Positions 32,274-38,853 of a stretch of DNA of 49,577 bases are shown here, piece after piece. This stretch comes from a virus, in IMG/VR virus record IMGVR_UViG_3300037070_001864, positions 1-49,577 of that record; one strand, 5' to 3'. The position numbers and the translations under genes were made by a program. Each line of letters begins with the position of its first letter. The first letter of the stretch is position 1. The notes beneath the pieces were generated by a model. It was not told the DNA's origin, did not search any database, and was given only the letters and a program-made list of their open reading frames with translations.

Positions 32274-32575
32274 AGCTTTCCTCCTTCAAGACCAGCAACG
32301 CCGGTCCACCACTCGGGGTCGGCCTTCTTCATCTCTGCCACGATGGCGCGCCGGAAGGCCCGGTTGGGCGGCGTGCTATCGTCGATGCGCCGGGTCGGGA
32401 TGGTCACCAGTTCCTTGGCAATCATCTCGGACACCCGGCGCCGCGTGTAGCGGTCCTGGCTCCAGATGAACAGCAGCTCGGGCTGCTGCATCATCCAGCC
32501 GTGGAGCTTGTCGAACAGGCGCTCGACGGCAAGCTCCGCCTCAGCCTCGGACCCAGCCTCAGTGTACTTCGCCAT
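32270..32575 (-). CDS. Hypothetical protein, helical
   Basis: A 101-aa protein with two Trp-rich stretches (LHGWMMQQPELLFIWSQ and DPEWWTGV) and a basic middle (RYTRRRVSEMIAKEL) that could be a DNA-contacting helix. It overlaps the upstream gene by 17 bp. Located in the nucleotide-metabolism operon. No family recognised. Confidence 0.55.
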   Translation of the reverse strand: MAKYTEAGSEAEAELAVERLFDKLHGWMMQQPELLFIWSQDRYTRRRVSEMIAKELVTIPTRRIDDSTPPNRAFRRAIVAEMKKADPEWWTGVAGLEGGKL

Positions 32576-32744
32576 CGGCTAGCCTCTCGTATCGGTCGAG
32601 GTCGATGCCCTTCAGCATCTTCCGCATCTGGTCGCTGTGTCGCGCGGCGAACGTGCTGTCCGGCCGCGCCTCCTTCGCCTCGCGCTTCTCGCGCAGGCGG
32701 GCAGCGTGGATGTGTCGCTTCGTGTTGAGCCTGAGCTTAGTCAA
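32559..32744 (-). CDS. Small Arg/Lys-rich protein
   Basis: A 61-aa very basic helical protein (LNTKRHIHAARLREKREAKEARP..). The TTG start at 32744 is chosen because GGGAGGA lies 8 bases upstream and it overlaps the kinase stop (TTGACTAA). A longer reading from 32795 would be embedded in the kinase gene. Likely nucleic-acid-binding. Confidence 0.5.
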   Translation of the reverse strand: MTKLRLNTKRHIHAARLREKREAKEARPDSTFAARHSDQMRKMLKGIDLDRYERLADGEVH

Positions 32745-33342
32745 GAGCGGGGTCCTCCCAGAAGGGGGTCGTGATGGAGATTGCCGAAGGGTCAAGAGCG
32801 TGCACCACGGTCTGGCGCGCCAGCTCGCGCAGCTCCTCGACGCCCTGGTCGTTCAGGAGGGTACGGCTGGTGGGCAGGTACTGGATGTGCTGCTCGCTCG
32901 CGTGCCACAGCCCGATGCCGTTGTCGAAGCCGGGGCGCGACACGAGCCATACCTCTCCGCCCTCGTTGTGGACCCAGGCGGCCTCGTTGGGGAAGCGCAC
33001 ATCCGAGATGACCACGTTGTCCTGCTTCATCTTCAGGGCCGCAGCTGCAACCCACACGTCCTCGCCAAGGACCTGACGGGCCCGTGTGCCCACCTCCTGG
33101 TACAGGCGCCGCACCTCGGCCAGCTCCGTCTTGGCGCGCTCGGGACCCAGGTCCTGTAGCACCTGCGACAGGCGCACGGCCTTGTCCTCTTCGTCTTGCC
33201 CGACGTACGGGTTCACCTTCAGCGTCAGCTCCTTCAGCGCGTCGGCGAACGCCACCCGCTGGAAGCCGTACTCGTGCACCAGGACGGCGGCCACGGTGTC
33301 CTTCCCGTGCTGCGCGTACCCGGTGAGTCCGATGATGGTCAA
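32737..33342 (-). CDS. Deoxynucleoside monophosphate kinase
   Basis: A 201-aa P-loop kinase: GYAQHGKDT (residues 8-16) is the characteristic Walker A of the phage T4 gp1-like/AAA_18-type dNMP kinase family, followed by a LID-like basic segment and VVISDVRFPNEA, a conserved family motif. It phosphorylates dNMPs for phage DNA synthesis. TTG start at 33342, coupled to the upstream nucleotidase (TTGA). The open frame upstream belongs to a different gene's strand-mate and is not used. Confidence 0.85.
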   Translation of the reverse strand: MTIIGLTGYAQHGKDTVAAVLVHEYGFQRVAFADALKELTLKVNPYVGQDEEDKAVRLSQVLQDLGPERAKTELAEVRRLYQEVGTRARQVLGEDVWVAAAALKMKQDNVVISDVRFPNEAAWVHNEGGEVWLVSRPGFDNGIGLWHASEQHIQYLPTSRTLLNDQGVEELRELARQTVVHALDPSAISITTPFWEDPALD

Positions 33343-33917
33343 GCCTCCACCTCCTCCATCAGGGCCACGGTGTCCATGACACCCTGCCAGTCGAACGCGC
33401 GGACGGTGCGCTCGCCCAGGTCCACGTCCCGGTTCCAGGGCTGGTCGAACAGGATGCCCAGCCGGTCCTCGGCCGAGTCCACCCACCCCTGGATGTTCGA
33501 GAGCTTGTCGTCCACCAGGATGTCGGCCTGGCTCACGCTGTGCTTCGGGTTCTCCAGGTCCACGATGGTGACCTGGTTGAACGGCACCCGCCAGCGGCCC
33601 AGCCAGCGCCAGACCATGGGCTCCGCCCACTCCGGCTTGCTGGTCAGGCACTCCACCCAGTGGCCCTTCGAGCGCAGCGCGTGGACCCCGCCGACGGCGC
33701 CGGGGACCGCGGGGAACGTGGCCCACAGCCAGTCCCTCTCGCGCAGCCAGTGCCACCAGTCCTTGTACCCGTACTCCGTCCACGGCAGGGCCGTGTGGAA
33801 ATCCCATGTCTCGCCGGGGATGAACAGACCGAACTCCCGGTACATCGCGTCGATGTTCCCCTTGGTGAACTCCAAGGTCACGTCGTCAAGGTCGATGGCG
33901 ATGCTGAGCTGGTCCAC
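33339..33917 (-). CDS. 5'(3')-deoxyribonucleotidase, HAD family
   Basis: A 192-aa HAD-superfamily phosphatase. Motif I is AIDLDDVTLEF (D9, D11), motif II LTSKP, and motif IV ILVDDKLSNIQGW. Many Trp in the cap region are typical of NT5C-like enzymes of phages. It likely dephosphorylates specific deoxynucleotides, balancing the pool with the adjacent dNMP kinase. Overlaps the helicase end by 40 bp and the kinase by 4 bp. Confidence 0.8.
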   Translation of the reverse strand: MDQLSIAIDLDDVTLEFTKGNIDAMYREFGLFIPGETWDFHTALPWTEYGYKDWWHWLRERDWLWATFPAVPGAVGGVHALRSKGHWVECLTSKPEWAEPMVWRWLGRWRVPFNQVTIVDLENPKHSVSQADILVDDKLSNIQGWVDSAEDRLGILFDQPWNRDVDLGERTVRAFDWQGVMDTVALMEEVEA

Positions 33918-34891
33918 TCTTCCTCCGCTTCCTTCTCGGTCAGGGTCATGCTGTCGTCGTTCGACAGCAGCTCGACGCCTCGCTCCTCGGTCAGCGTGCC
34001 GGGGCGGTTCTTCAGCAGCTGGAGGAACGTGCTGTGCTCGTACTTCTTGGCGCGGTTCCGGGCGGCGAAGTAGTCCTCGTCGTCGAACCTGTCGCCGAGC
34101 ACCGTCTTGGCCACGTCGATGGACATGGCCGCGAGCGGGTCCTTGCTCGGGCGGTACGTGCCGAGCACGATGTCGGCACTGTCCTCGCCCCCGTACATCA
34201 GCTGGGCCAGGGTCATCGGGATGTGCCCCGCGTTCCGGCTGTTCTGGCCGCCGTGTTCATCGTTCCGGTTGAGCTGATGGAGCGCGACCACCGTCACCTG
34301 GTTCTCCGTGCTCCAGATTTGCAGCTCTTCGACCAGCTGCGGGATGCGGCTGTTGTCGCCGTACCCGTAGCTGCCCCTCCGTGACATCAGCTTCACGTAG
34401 TCGATGAACACCACCGCCGGGGGCAGCGCGTAGCTGCTGACCGGAGAGAGCAGGGCGTCCAGATGGGACGGTGCCGGTCGCTTGCCGCCGTACACCTGGA
34501 CGTACGGCCGGGCAAGGGACTTGTACTCCTCCCGCAGCTCTAGGCCCTGCTCGTCGTCCCACCTGCCCTCAATCCATTCCTGCGACCGGCCGGACCAGGC
34601 GGACATGACCTTCAGTACGTACTGCCACGGCTGCTCGTCCAGCCCTAGAAGAGCCACGGGGATTTCGGCCTTCGCCATGCTCGCCACCATGTTCACTGTC
34701 ACGGTGGTCTTGCGGGTTCCCGTGCGGCCTCCCATCAGGACGAGGTTGCCGGGCAGAAGGCCACCCCGACGGAGCAGCGAGTCGATGCCCGCGAACCCAG
34801 TCGGGATGGCCCGGCGCTCGTCGTGCACACTGTCGGAGACCAGCTCAACCTGCTGCTCCGCAGTGTACAGGGTTACGCCGTCGGACATCAC
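33878..34891 (-). CDS. RecA-fold replicative helicase (DnaB-like)
   Basis: A 337-aa single-domain helicase. The P loop is GRTGTRKT (55-62) with Arg where a Gly normally precedes Lys. Catalytic Glu is in GLDEQP (E86), Walker B VVFIDYVKLM (D164), and the sensor motif is ALHQLNR (Q206). The layout fits DnaB C-terminal/RadA-type helicases of actinophages, which unwind the fork in front of the phage polymerase. Starts ATGATG at 34891; the first gene after the small protein at 34888-35403. Confidence 0.8.
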   Translation of the reverse strand: MMSDGVTLYTAEQQVELVSDSVHDERRAIPTGFAGIDSLLRRGGLLPGNLVLMGGRTGTRKTTVTVNMVASMAKAEIPVALLGLDEQPWQYVLKVMSAWSGRSQEWIEGRWDDEQGLELREEYKSLARPYVQVYGGKRPAPSHLDALLSPVSSYALPPAVVFIDYVKLMSRRGSYGYGDNSRIPQLVEELQIWSTENQVTVVALHQLNRNDEHGGQNSRNAGHIPMTLAQLMYGGEDSADIVLGTYRPSKDPLAAMSIDVAKTVLGDRFDDEDYFAARNRAKKYEHSTFLQLLKNRPGTLTEERGVELLSNDDSMTLTEKEAEEEWTSSASPSTLTT

Positions 34892-35403
34892 TCGTACGAG
34901 ATGCCCTCTGCGTCAGCGATGACGCGAGCACGTGTGCCCACGAAATCGTTGTTGTTGTTCGACCCGGCCAGCCAGGAGATGTAGTCCCTACCGGACTTTT
35001 CCCCATCGCCGTAGCCGTAGTCATCGAAGCACTCGTCAACCGACAGGTTGAGGATGGTCTCCAAGGTCTCACCCTTGAAGGCACCCCACGACAGGTCGAG
35101 CGAGAGCGCGTCCTTCAGAGCCGGGGCCTTGCCCCCGCCCTTGCTGCCGCCGCCGGTCTTGGCCGAGCGGCTGGCGCCGTTCGACTTCGCCTTGGGCGTG
35201 GAGCCGTTGTCCGCTGCCGCGAAGGCCGCGTTGTCAGCGTCCACGACGGCCGACAGGTCAGCGAACAGCTGCTCGCGCAGACTGTTGAACGCCACCACGG
35301 CCTCGTCGATGCTGTTGAAGCGGTCCGCGAATGCGGCGACCACGGTGGCCGAAGCGTTTGCCGCTGTCTGGGCCGACCCGGTCTTGTCCTTTACGAACGC
35401 CAT
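34888..35403 (-). CDS. Unknown replication-operon protein
   Basis: A 171-aa protein: helical N-terminal half, a Ser/Gly/Lys linker (residues about 70-95), and a C-terminal domain with LSWGAFKGETLETIL and GRDYISWLAGS, a pattern like the short GKYKG..YLxWL domain found at ends of ExoX-type exonucleases and in phage proteins. First gene behind promoter motif P2, with GAAAGGAG upstream of ATG 35403. Possible single-strand-DNA or helicase accessory role, inferred from position only. Confidence 0.6.
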   Translation of the reverse strand: MAFVKDKTGSAQTAANASATVVAAFADRFNSIDEAVVAFNSLREQLFADLSAVVDADNAAFAAADNGSTPKAKSNGASRSAKTGGGSKGGGKAPALKDALSLDLSWGAFKGETLETILNLSVDECFDDYGYGDGEKSGRDYISWLAGSNNNNDFVGTRARVIADAEGISYE

Positions 35404-35440
35404 GCGTCCTCTCCTTTCGGGGGGAATCCTCTTTCCCCTC

Positions 35441-35466
35441 CACAATAGTAGGTTATGTCAGGGTCT
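35441..35466 (-). promoter_or_regulatory. Leftward promoter motif P2
   Basis: On the minus strand it reads AGACCCTGACATAACC then TACTATTGTG, matching P1, P3 and P4. The -10-like TACTAT (35450-35445) predicts a start near 35438, 35 bases before the helicase-operon gene. It overlaps the last codon of the gene ending at 35465. No -35 consensus. Confidence 0.65.
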
Positions 35467-35683
35467 ATTCTTCATCTTCGTACAACGCCGTACCCATATC
35501 CAGTGCGGCGTAGAGCATCCCGGTCCGAGTCCAGTTTGGCAGCTCGGGGGACACCTCGTGATGCAGGCACACGGTGCCGTCCTCCTCCACGCTTTCGTAC
35601 ACCAGCACCCACGCCGTGCAAACCTCGCCCGCTCGGGACAGGGCCTGCTCGACGGTCTGCTGAACGTCGCTGCTGTAGCTCAC
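35465..35683 (-). CDS. Small hypothetical protein
   Basis: A 72-aa protein from GTG 35683, coupled (GTGA) to the exonuclease stop. The sequence (VEQALSRAGEVCTAWVLVYESVEEDGTVCLHHEVSPE) suggests one small alpha/beta domain with two Cys and paired His. The stop codon lies inside promoter P2. Not recognised. Confidence 0.6.
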   Translation of the reverse strand: MSYSSDVQQTVEQALSRAGEVCTAWVLVYESVEEDGTVCLHHEVSPELPNWTRTGMLYAALDMGTALYEDEE

Positions 35684-36663
35684 TCGTTCTCCCACACGTA
35701 CCCGCCGGGCAGGGTCCGCGCGGTGCACGTCGGCAGCTTGCACAGCGGGGGGCCGGGGCACACCCAGGTGGCCGGGCCACCGAACACGTGCTCGAAGGTG
35801 TACGTCTCGCCGTCGTCCGGGTTGGTCCACGGCTCGGGCCACTCGGGGTACGCGGCGAACGCCGCCTCCATCAGGTGGAGCCGGGCGCGCATGCCGCCCT
35901 TCGCCCGCATCTTGTCGTCGTACCCCGCCAGCACCTGCTCGTCGTTCCATACGTACGGCCGGTTGACTTCCCGCTCGTGACCCGCAGGCGTGACGATGAT
36001 TTGCTTGGCGTTGTACTGGATGACCTTCGGCCCCTTCGGCGCCAGGTACACGATGGCCACGCCGGTGGCGCGCTCCTCGCGCGGGTCGAACGGGAGGCTG
36101 GGGTTCAGCTCCCCGTCCGCGCCCTGCCAGTGCTCCGCGTGGCGCAGGATGAAGGCGTTCATCATCAGCTGCTCGGTCTGGTGGCGGAAGGGGTAGCCGA
36201 ACGGGGGCACCCCGCTCTGGTCGGTCGGCACCTTGTAGTCGAACACGGTGCTCGTCGTCACCAGGTCGGGGGACCCGGAGATTTCGATGCCGTCGATGGT
36301 GGCGAAGAAGCGGTGCTCGGCGATGGCACCCTGCCGGGCGTACGCCTCCAGCGTGCGGTGCACCATCGTCCCGCGCAGCGCTGCGTACAGGCCGTCGAGG
36401 GTCCCGATGTACGGCTCCATGCGCTCGATGACCGCAGCGCGCGGGCACGCGGACACGAGGGCCGTCGTGCTCAGTCGGTCGCCGCGCTCCTGATACTCCC
36501 CGAGCACGGCCTGGATGAGTTCGAACGTCCACGGCGACCACTTCGGGTCCGGCGCCTGCGACTTCAGCAGCAGCTCCTCCAGCGTCAGCCACTGCGGCAG
36601 CCTGCCGTACGTGTCGTGCGACCGCTCGTAGTGCGACGGGTCTACCATTCCGACTAGGGGCAT
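35680..36663 (-). CDS. Cas4/RecB-like PD-(D/E)XK exonuclease
   Basis: A 327-aa nuclease. GTMVHRTLEAY (H102), GSPDLV (D133) and FDYKV (D142, K144) form the active site of RecB/Cas4-type exonucleases. C73 (SACPRA) and three Cys near the C-terminus (C302, C308, C313 in WVCPGPPLCKLPTC) match the four-Cys Fe-S cluster of Cas4/AddB-like proteins. It probably resects DNA ends in phage recombination or replication. It lies between the primase and the helicase operon promoter. Confidence 0.85.
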   Translation of the reverse strand: MPLVGMVDPSHYERSHDTYGRLPQWLTLEELLLKSQAPDPKWSPWTFELIQAVLGEYQERGDRLSTTALVSACPRAAVIERMEPYIGTLDGLYAALRGTMVHRTLEAYARQGAIAEHRFFATIDGIEISGSPDLVTTSTVFDYKVPTDQSGVPPFGYPFRHQTEQLMMNAFILRHAEHWQGADGELNPSLPFDPREERATGVAIVYLAPKGPKVIQYNAKQIIVTPAGHEREVNRPYVWNDEQVLAGYDDKMRAKGGMRARLHLMEAAFAAYPEWPEPWTNPDDGETYTFEHVFGGPATWVCPGPPLCKLPTCTARTLPGGYVWENE

Positions 36664-36819
36664 CTAGACTTCCTCCACTTCCACGACTTCGATGTCCTCG
36701 ACACGGTATGTGTCCCACTGGCTCACTTCGTACATGATGTCCTCGGCCAGGTTCTCGGCCGTGAGTCCGTTCAGCCCCACCCGGAGGCGAAGCAGCACCT
36801 CGTACGGTTCGTACGTCAT
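36664..36819 (-). CDS. Small acidic protein between primase and exonuclease
   Basis: A 51-aa protein (ATG 36819 to TAG 36664) reading MTYEPYEVLLRLRVGLNG then LTAENLAEDIMYEVSQW and a Glu/Val-rich acidic tail. It overlaps the primase stop by 4 bp and its stop directly precedes the exonuclease ATG. Similar small proteins with paired start and end strands occur across phages; no function known. Confidence 0.65.
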   Translation of the reverse strand: MTYEPYEVLLRLRVGLNGLTAENLAEDIMYEVSQWDTYRVEDIEVVEVEEV

Positions 36820-37871
36820 TCCTGGTCCTTCAGCTTCGGCGCGGGCGACGCCAGCACGGCGCGGCCCTGCGTCATGTCAGGGTGCTTCAGCTCCACGAGG
36901 GTCCCGCCCTCGGTCCGGCTGGTCACCTCGACCACGATGCCCTCACCCTCGGCCGCCCACTTCAGGGCGCCGGGCTTGGTCCACAGGGCACCGTGCTTCG
37001 TGAGGATGCACGCCTCGCCGCAGTGCACGCTGTCGTCCAGCTGCCCGCAGATGGGGCCGGAGTACGCACTGTTGTCGATGATGTTCCGCAGCTCCTCGGC
37101 CGGGAGCGGGCCGTCGGGCGACAGGTTGTTCGCCCGCTCGACGATGGTCTCGATGTTCTCCTCGGAGATGCTGAACCGGCGGAGCATCACAGCCAGCTGG
37201 AACAGGTGGATGTTGCGGCCACCCTCCTTCACGCCCTCCTGGATGTCGTGCACGCAGGGGTACGTGATGACCACCGGGGCGTCGCCCTTACGGGCGCGCA
37301 GCCCTACCTCGGGGTACTTGTCGGCAGCGTGGGTCAGGTACTCCACGGCCACGGGCTCGGGGAAGTCGGTGATGAAGTCGTTCGGGTTGCCGGTCACCCG
37401 GTGCACACCGCCGGGGAGCTTGACCAGGTTGCCCAGGTCCCGCACCTCGACCTGCTTGGGGAACACCTCCAACGCCGGGAGCCCGGCCTCCTCGCGCACG
37501 CCACGGCCCAGCCGGTACAGCACGCCCGCGGACATGAAGTCCACGGCCAGGACCCACACGTGCATGCCCTTCCGGCCGGACTCCTCGACCCCGTAGCCGA
37601 TGCCCAGGTCCGTGAGGATGGTGCCGATGGACTTGGTCATCGCTCGCTGCTCGGCGCCGGACGGGTGGTCGATGTCGAACACCAGCGTCCTCGCCTGGTC
37701 GGGCGGGCGCACGATGTACGTGCCCACGGTGATGTCGCCAGCCCGGTGGGCCTTGATGACCTTGGGCGTCAGCTCCTCCCGGACCGGGGTCCAGGCACCG
37801 TCCTCGTGCTGCACGGCGTACACGTCGGGGTTGCCGACGAGCGCGAGCAGCTGCCTTCCGGTGGGCTTCAT
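36816..37871 (-). CDS. Archaeo-eukaryotic-type primase (PrimPol-like)
   Basis: A 351-aa protein. VFDIDHPS (D66, D68), GRKGMHVWV (H104) and VKLPGGVHRVTG (H157) are the three catalytic motifs of AEP/LigD-polymerase-type primases. A C-terminal Cys region (SGPICGQL..HCGEACIL) may bind Zn or an Fe-S cluster, as in primase helical domains. It would prime the phage fork together with the helicase and polymerase. ATG 37871 follows GAGGAGGACCG; the longer open frame to 38009 overlaps another gene and is rejected. Confidence 0.85.
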   Translation of the reverse strand: MKPTGRQLLALVGNPDVYAVQHEDGAWTPVREELTPKVIKAHRAGDITVGTYIVRPPDQARTLVFDIDHPSGAEQRAMTKSIGTILTDLGIGYGVEESGRKGMHVWVLAVDFMSAGVLYRLGRGVREEAGLPALEVFPKQVEVRDLGNLVKLPGGVHRVTGNPNDFITDFPEPVAVEYLTHAADKYPEVGLRARKGDAPVVITYPCVHDIQEGVKEGGRNIHLFQLAVMLRRFSISEENIETIVERANNLSPDGPLPAEELRNIIDNSAYSGPICGQLDDSVHCGEACILTKHGALWTKPGALKWAAEGEGIVVEVTSRTEGGTLVELKHPDMTQGRAVLASPAPKLKDQE

Positions 37872-38029
37872 CGGTCCTCCTCCTCCACGATGCGGTACGC
37901 CTTGTACCCCACGAGCACACCCGCTACCGCCGGTGGGATGAACCACGGGGGTGGGGTGAAGAGCGAGACGAAGATGAGGATGGCCGACAGGAAGCACCAG
38001 CCCAGCCAACGCAGCTCCTGCGGGGTCAT
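37868..38029 (-). CDS. Small two-span membrane protein
   Basis: A 53-aa protein (ATG 38029). Two hydrophobic segments, WCFLSAILIFVSLF and FIPPAVAGVLVGY, joined by a Pro-rich turn (TPPPW), end in a charged tail. It overlaps neighbours by 4 and 2 bp, so it is expressed with the replication genes. May anchor replication at the membrane or act in exclusion; unknown. Confidence 0.65.
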   Translation of the reverse strand: MTPQELRWLGWCFLSAILIFVSLFTPPPWFIPPAVAGVLVGYKAYRIVEEEDR

Positions 38030-38343
38030 CGGTCTCCGAACCCTTCGTCCGTCATGGCTTGCGCGTCCTCGTCGTTGGCAGGAGTTCGTAGCGGCTCCTC
38101 GGTAGGGGTGGGGGCGAGGGAAGCGAGGAAGGCGCGGGCGGCGCGGACCGTTGGGGACTCGTACTCCATGTCGGCGTTGCGCTTGACGTGTTCCAGTACG
38201 GCTCTCAGGTGCTCTACCGCTGCCTCACGGGTGGCAAGTAGGCGGGATATGTCGTCGTCGGTCCATCGGAACGGAGACGTGATGTGCGTCACGGCGGACT
38301 TCATGCCCAGCGCTTCATCGTCGGTGACGTACCGCTCGCTCAC
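38026..38343 (-). CDS. Hypothetical protein
   Basis: A 105-aa protein from GTG 38343, helical (ISRLLATREAAVEHLRAVLEHVKRNADMEYES), acidic at both ends. Coupled by GTGA to the nuclease gene and by ATGA to the membrane protein. No recognised domain. Confidence 0.55.
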   Translation of the reverse strand: MSERYVTDDEALGMKSAVTHITSPFRWTDDDISRLLATREAAVEHLRAVLEHVKRNADMEYESPTVRAARAFLASLAPTPTEEPLRTPANDEDAQAMTDEGFGDR

Positions 38344-38663
38344 CGGGAGCCCCCAAACTTCTTCTCGAAGATGGTGTGGAGGGCGAAGCGGGCGTACCGC
38401 TTGACCTCGATGTGCATGACCCGCTCGTCGTCGATGGTGAGGGAGATGAAGTCCTTCTCGCGCAGGGTGTACAGGCGCTCGCCCCTGTCGGGACGGGTCA
38501 CGAGTACGTCGATGGGGTCATCCCTGAAGTCCCCCTCCACGATGATGTCGTAGGTTGATGATGCCGGGGTACGGCGAGCAGCGGGCATACCGTAGCCCTC
38601 GTTCAGCGCCGTCACCACGGCGGTCTCCTCGGCGGTGCCCTTCTGCTTGCTTGGGTTTGCCAT
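38340..38663 (-). CDS. Hjc-like Holliday junction resolvase/nuclease
   Basis: A 107-aa PD-(D/E)XK-fold candidate. GTAEETAVV (E13), ARRTP, YDIIV (D39) and HIEVKRYARF (E86, K88) follow the order of archaeal Hjc-type and related phage resolvases: a first Glu, an Arg pair, an Asp, then E-x-K. It may resolve branched DNA before packaging. First gene behind promoter motif P3, with AGGAGGATTCG directly upstream of ATG 38663. Confidence 0.65.
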   Translation of the reverse strand: MANPSKQKGTAEETAVVTALNEGYGMPAARRTPASSTYDIIVEGDFRDDPIDVLVTRPDRGERLYTLREKDFISLTIDDERVMHIEVKRYARFALHTIFEKKFGGSR

Positions 38664-38676
38664 CGAATCCTCCTCT

Positions 38677-38702
38677 CACAATAGTGGGTTATGTCAGGGT
38701 CT
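38677..38702 (-). promoter_or_regulatory. Leftward promoter motif P3
   Basis: The minus strand reads AGACCCTGACATAACC then CACTATTGTG, one base different from P2. The predicted start near 38674 leaves only about 11 bases, which include the AGGAGG site, before ATG 38663. Drives the nuclease-primase-exonuclease genes leftward. Confidence 0.65.
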
Positions 38703-38724
38703 AGTTTCCCTTGCGCACGGTTAT

Positions 38725-38829
38725 CTGTTACAGAGCCTAAGGGCCCTGTTATGAAGCTAACAGACTTGCGCGTGCGTGCGCGCTCCTTATATGGATGTGT
38801 GACAGTATCACACTCAACCTGAGATTGAG
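38725..38829. promoter_or_regulatory. Divergent control region with three inverted repeats
   Basis: Between the divergent P3 and P4: CTGTTACAG (38725-38733), CTGTTA/TAACAG (38746-38763), GTGTGA-CAGTA-TCACAC (38797-38813, perfect) and CTCAA/TTGAG (38813-38829). The CTGTTA/TAACAG words also occur upstream of the late operon. These are likely operators for a repressor or activator acting on both promoters. No gene of credible length lies in 38664-38850. Confidence 0.6.
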
Positions 38830-38853
38830 CCTGACAGAACCTACTATTGTGTG
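38827..38853 (+). promoter_or_regulatory. Polymerase promoter motif P4
   Basis: GCCTGACAGAACC then TACTATTGTG, as in P1. With TACTAT at 38842-38847 the start would be about 38854, six bases before ATG 38860, so the polymerase mRNA would be nearly leaderless, common in Actinobacteria. If GTG 38851 is the start, the real transcription start must be further upstream. Confidence 0.65.

Noticed and set aside
33343-33807. N-terminal extension of the dNMP kinase frame
   Set aside because: It lies antisense-frame within the nucleotidase gene on the same strand; the kinase fold begins at TTG 33342.
35465-36718. 417-aa minus-strand frame spanning the Cas4-like gene
   Set aside because: It is in another frame of the exonuclease gene; only its last 72 codons from GTG 35683 form a credible gene.
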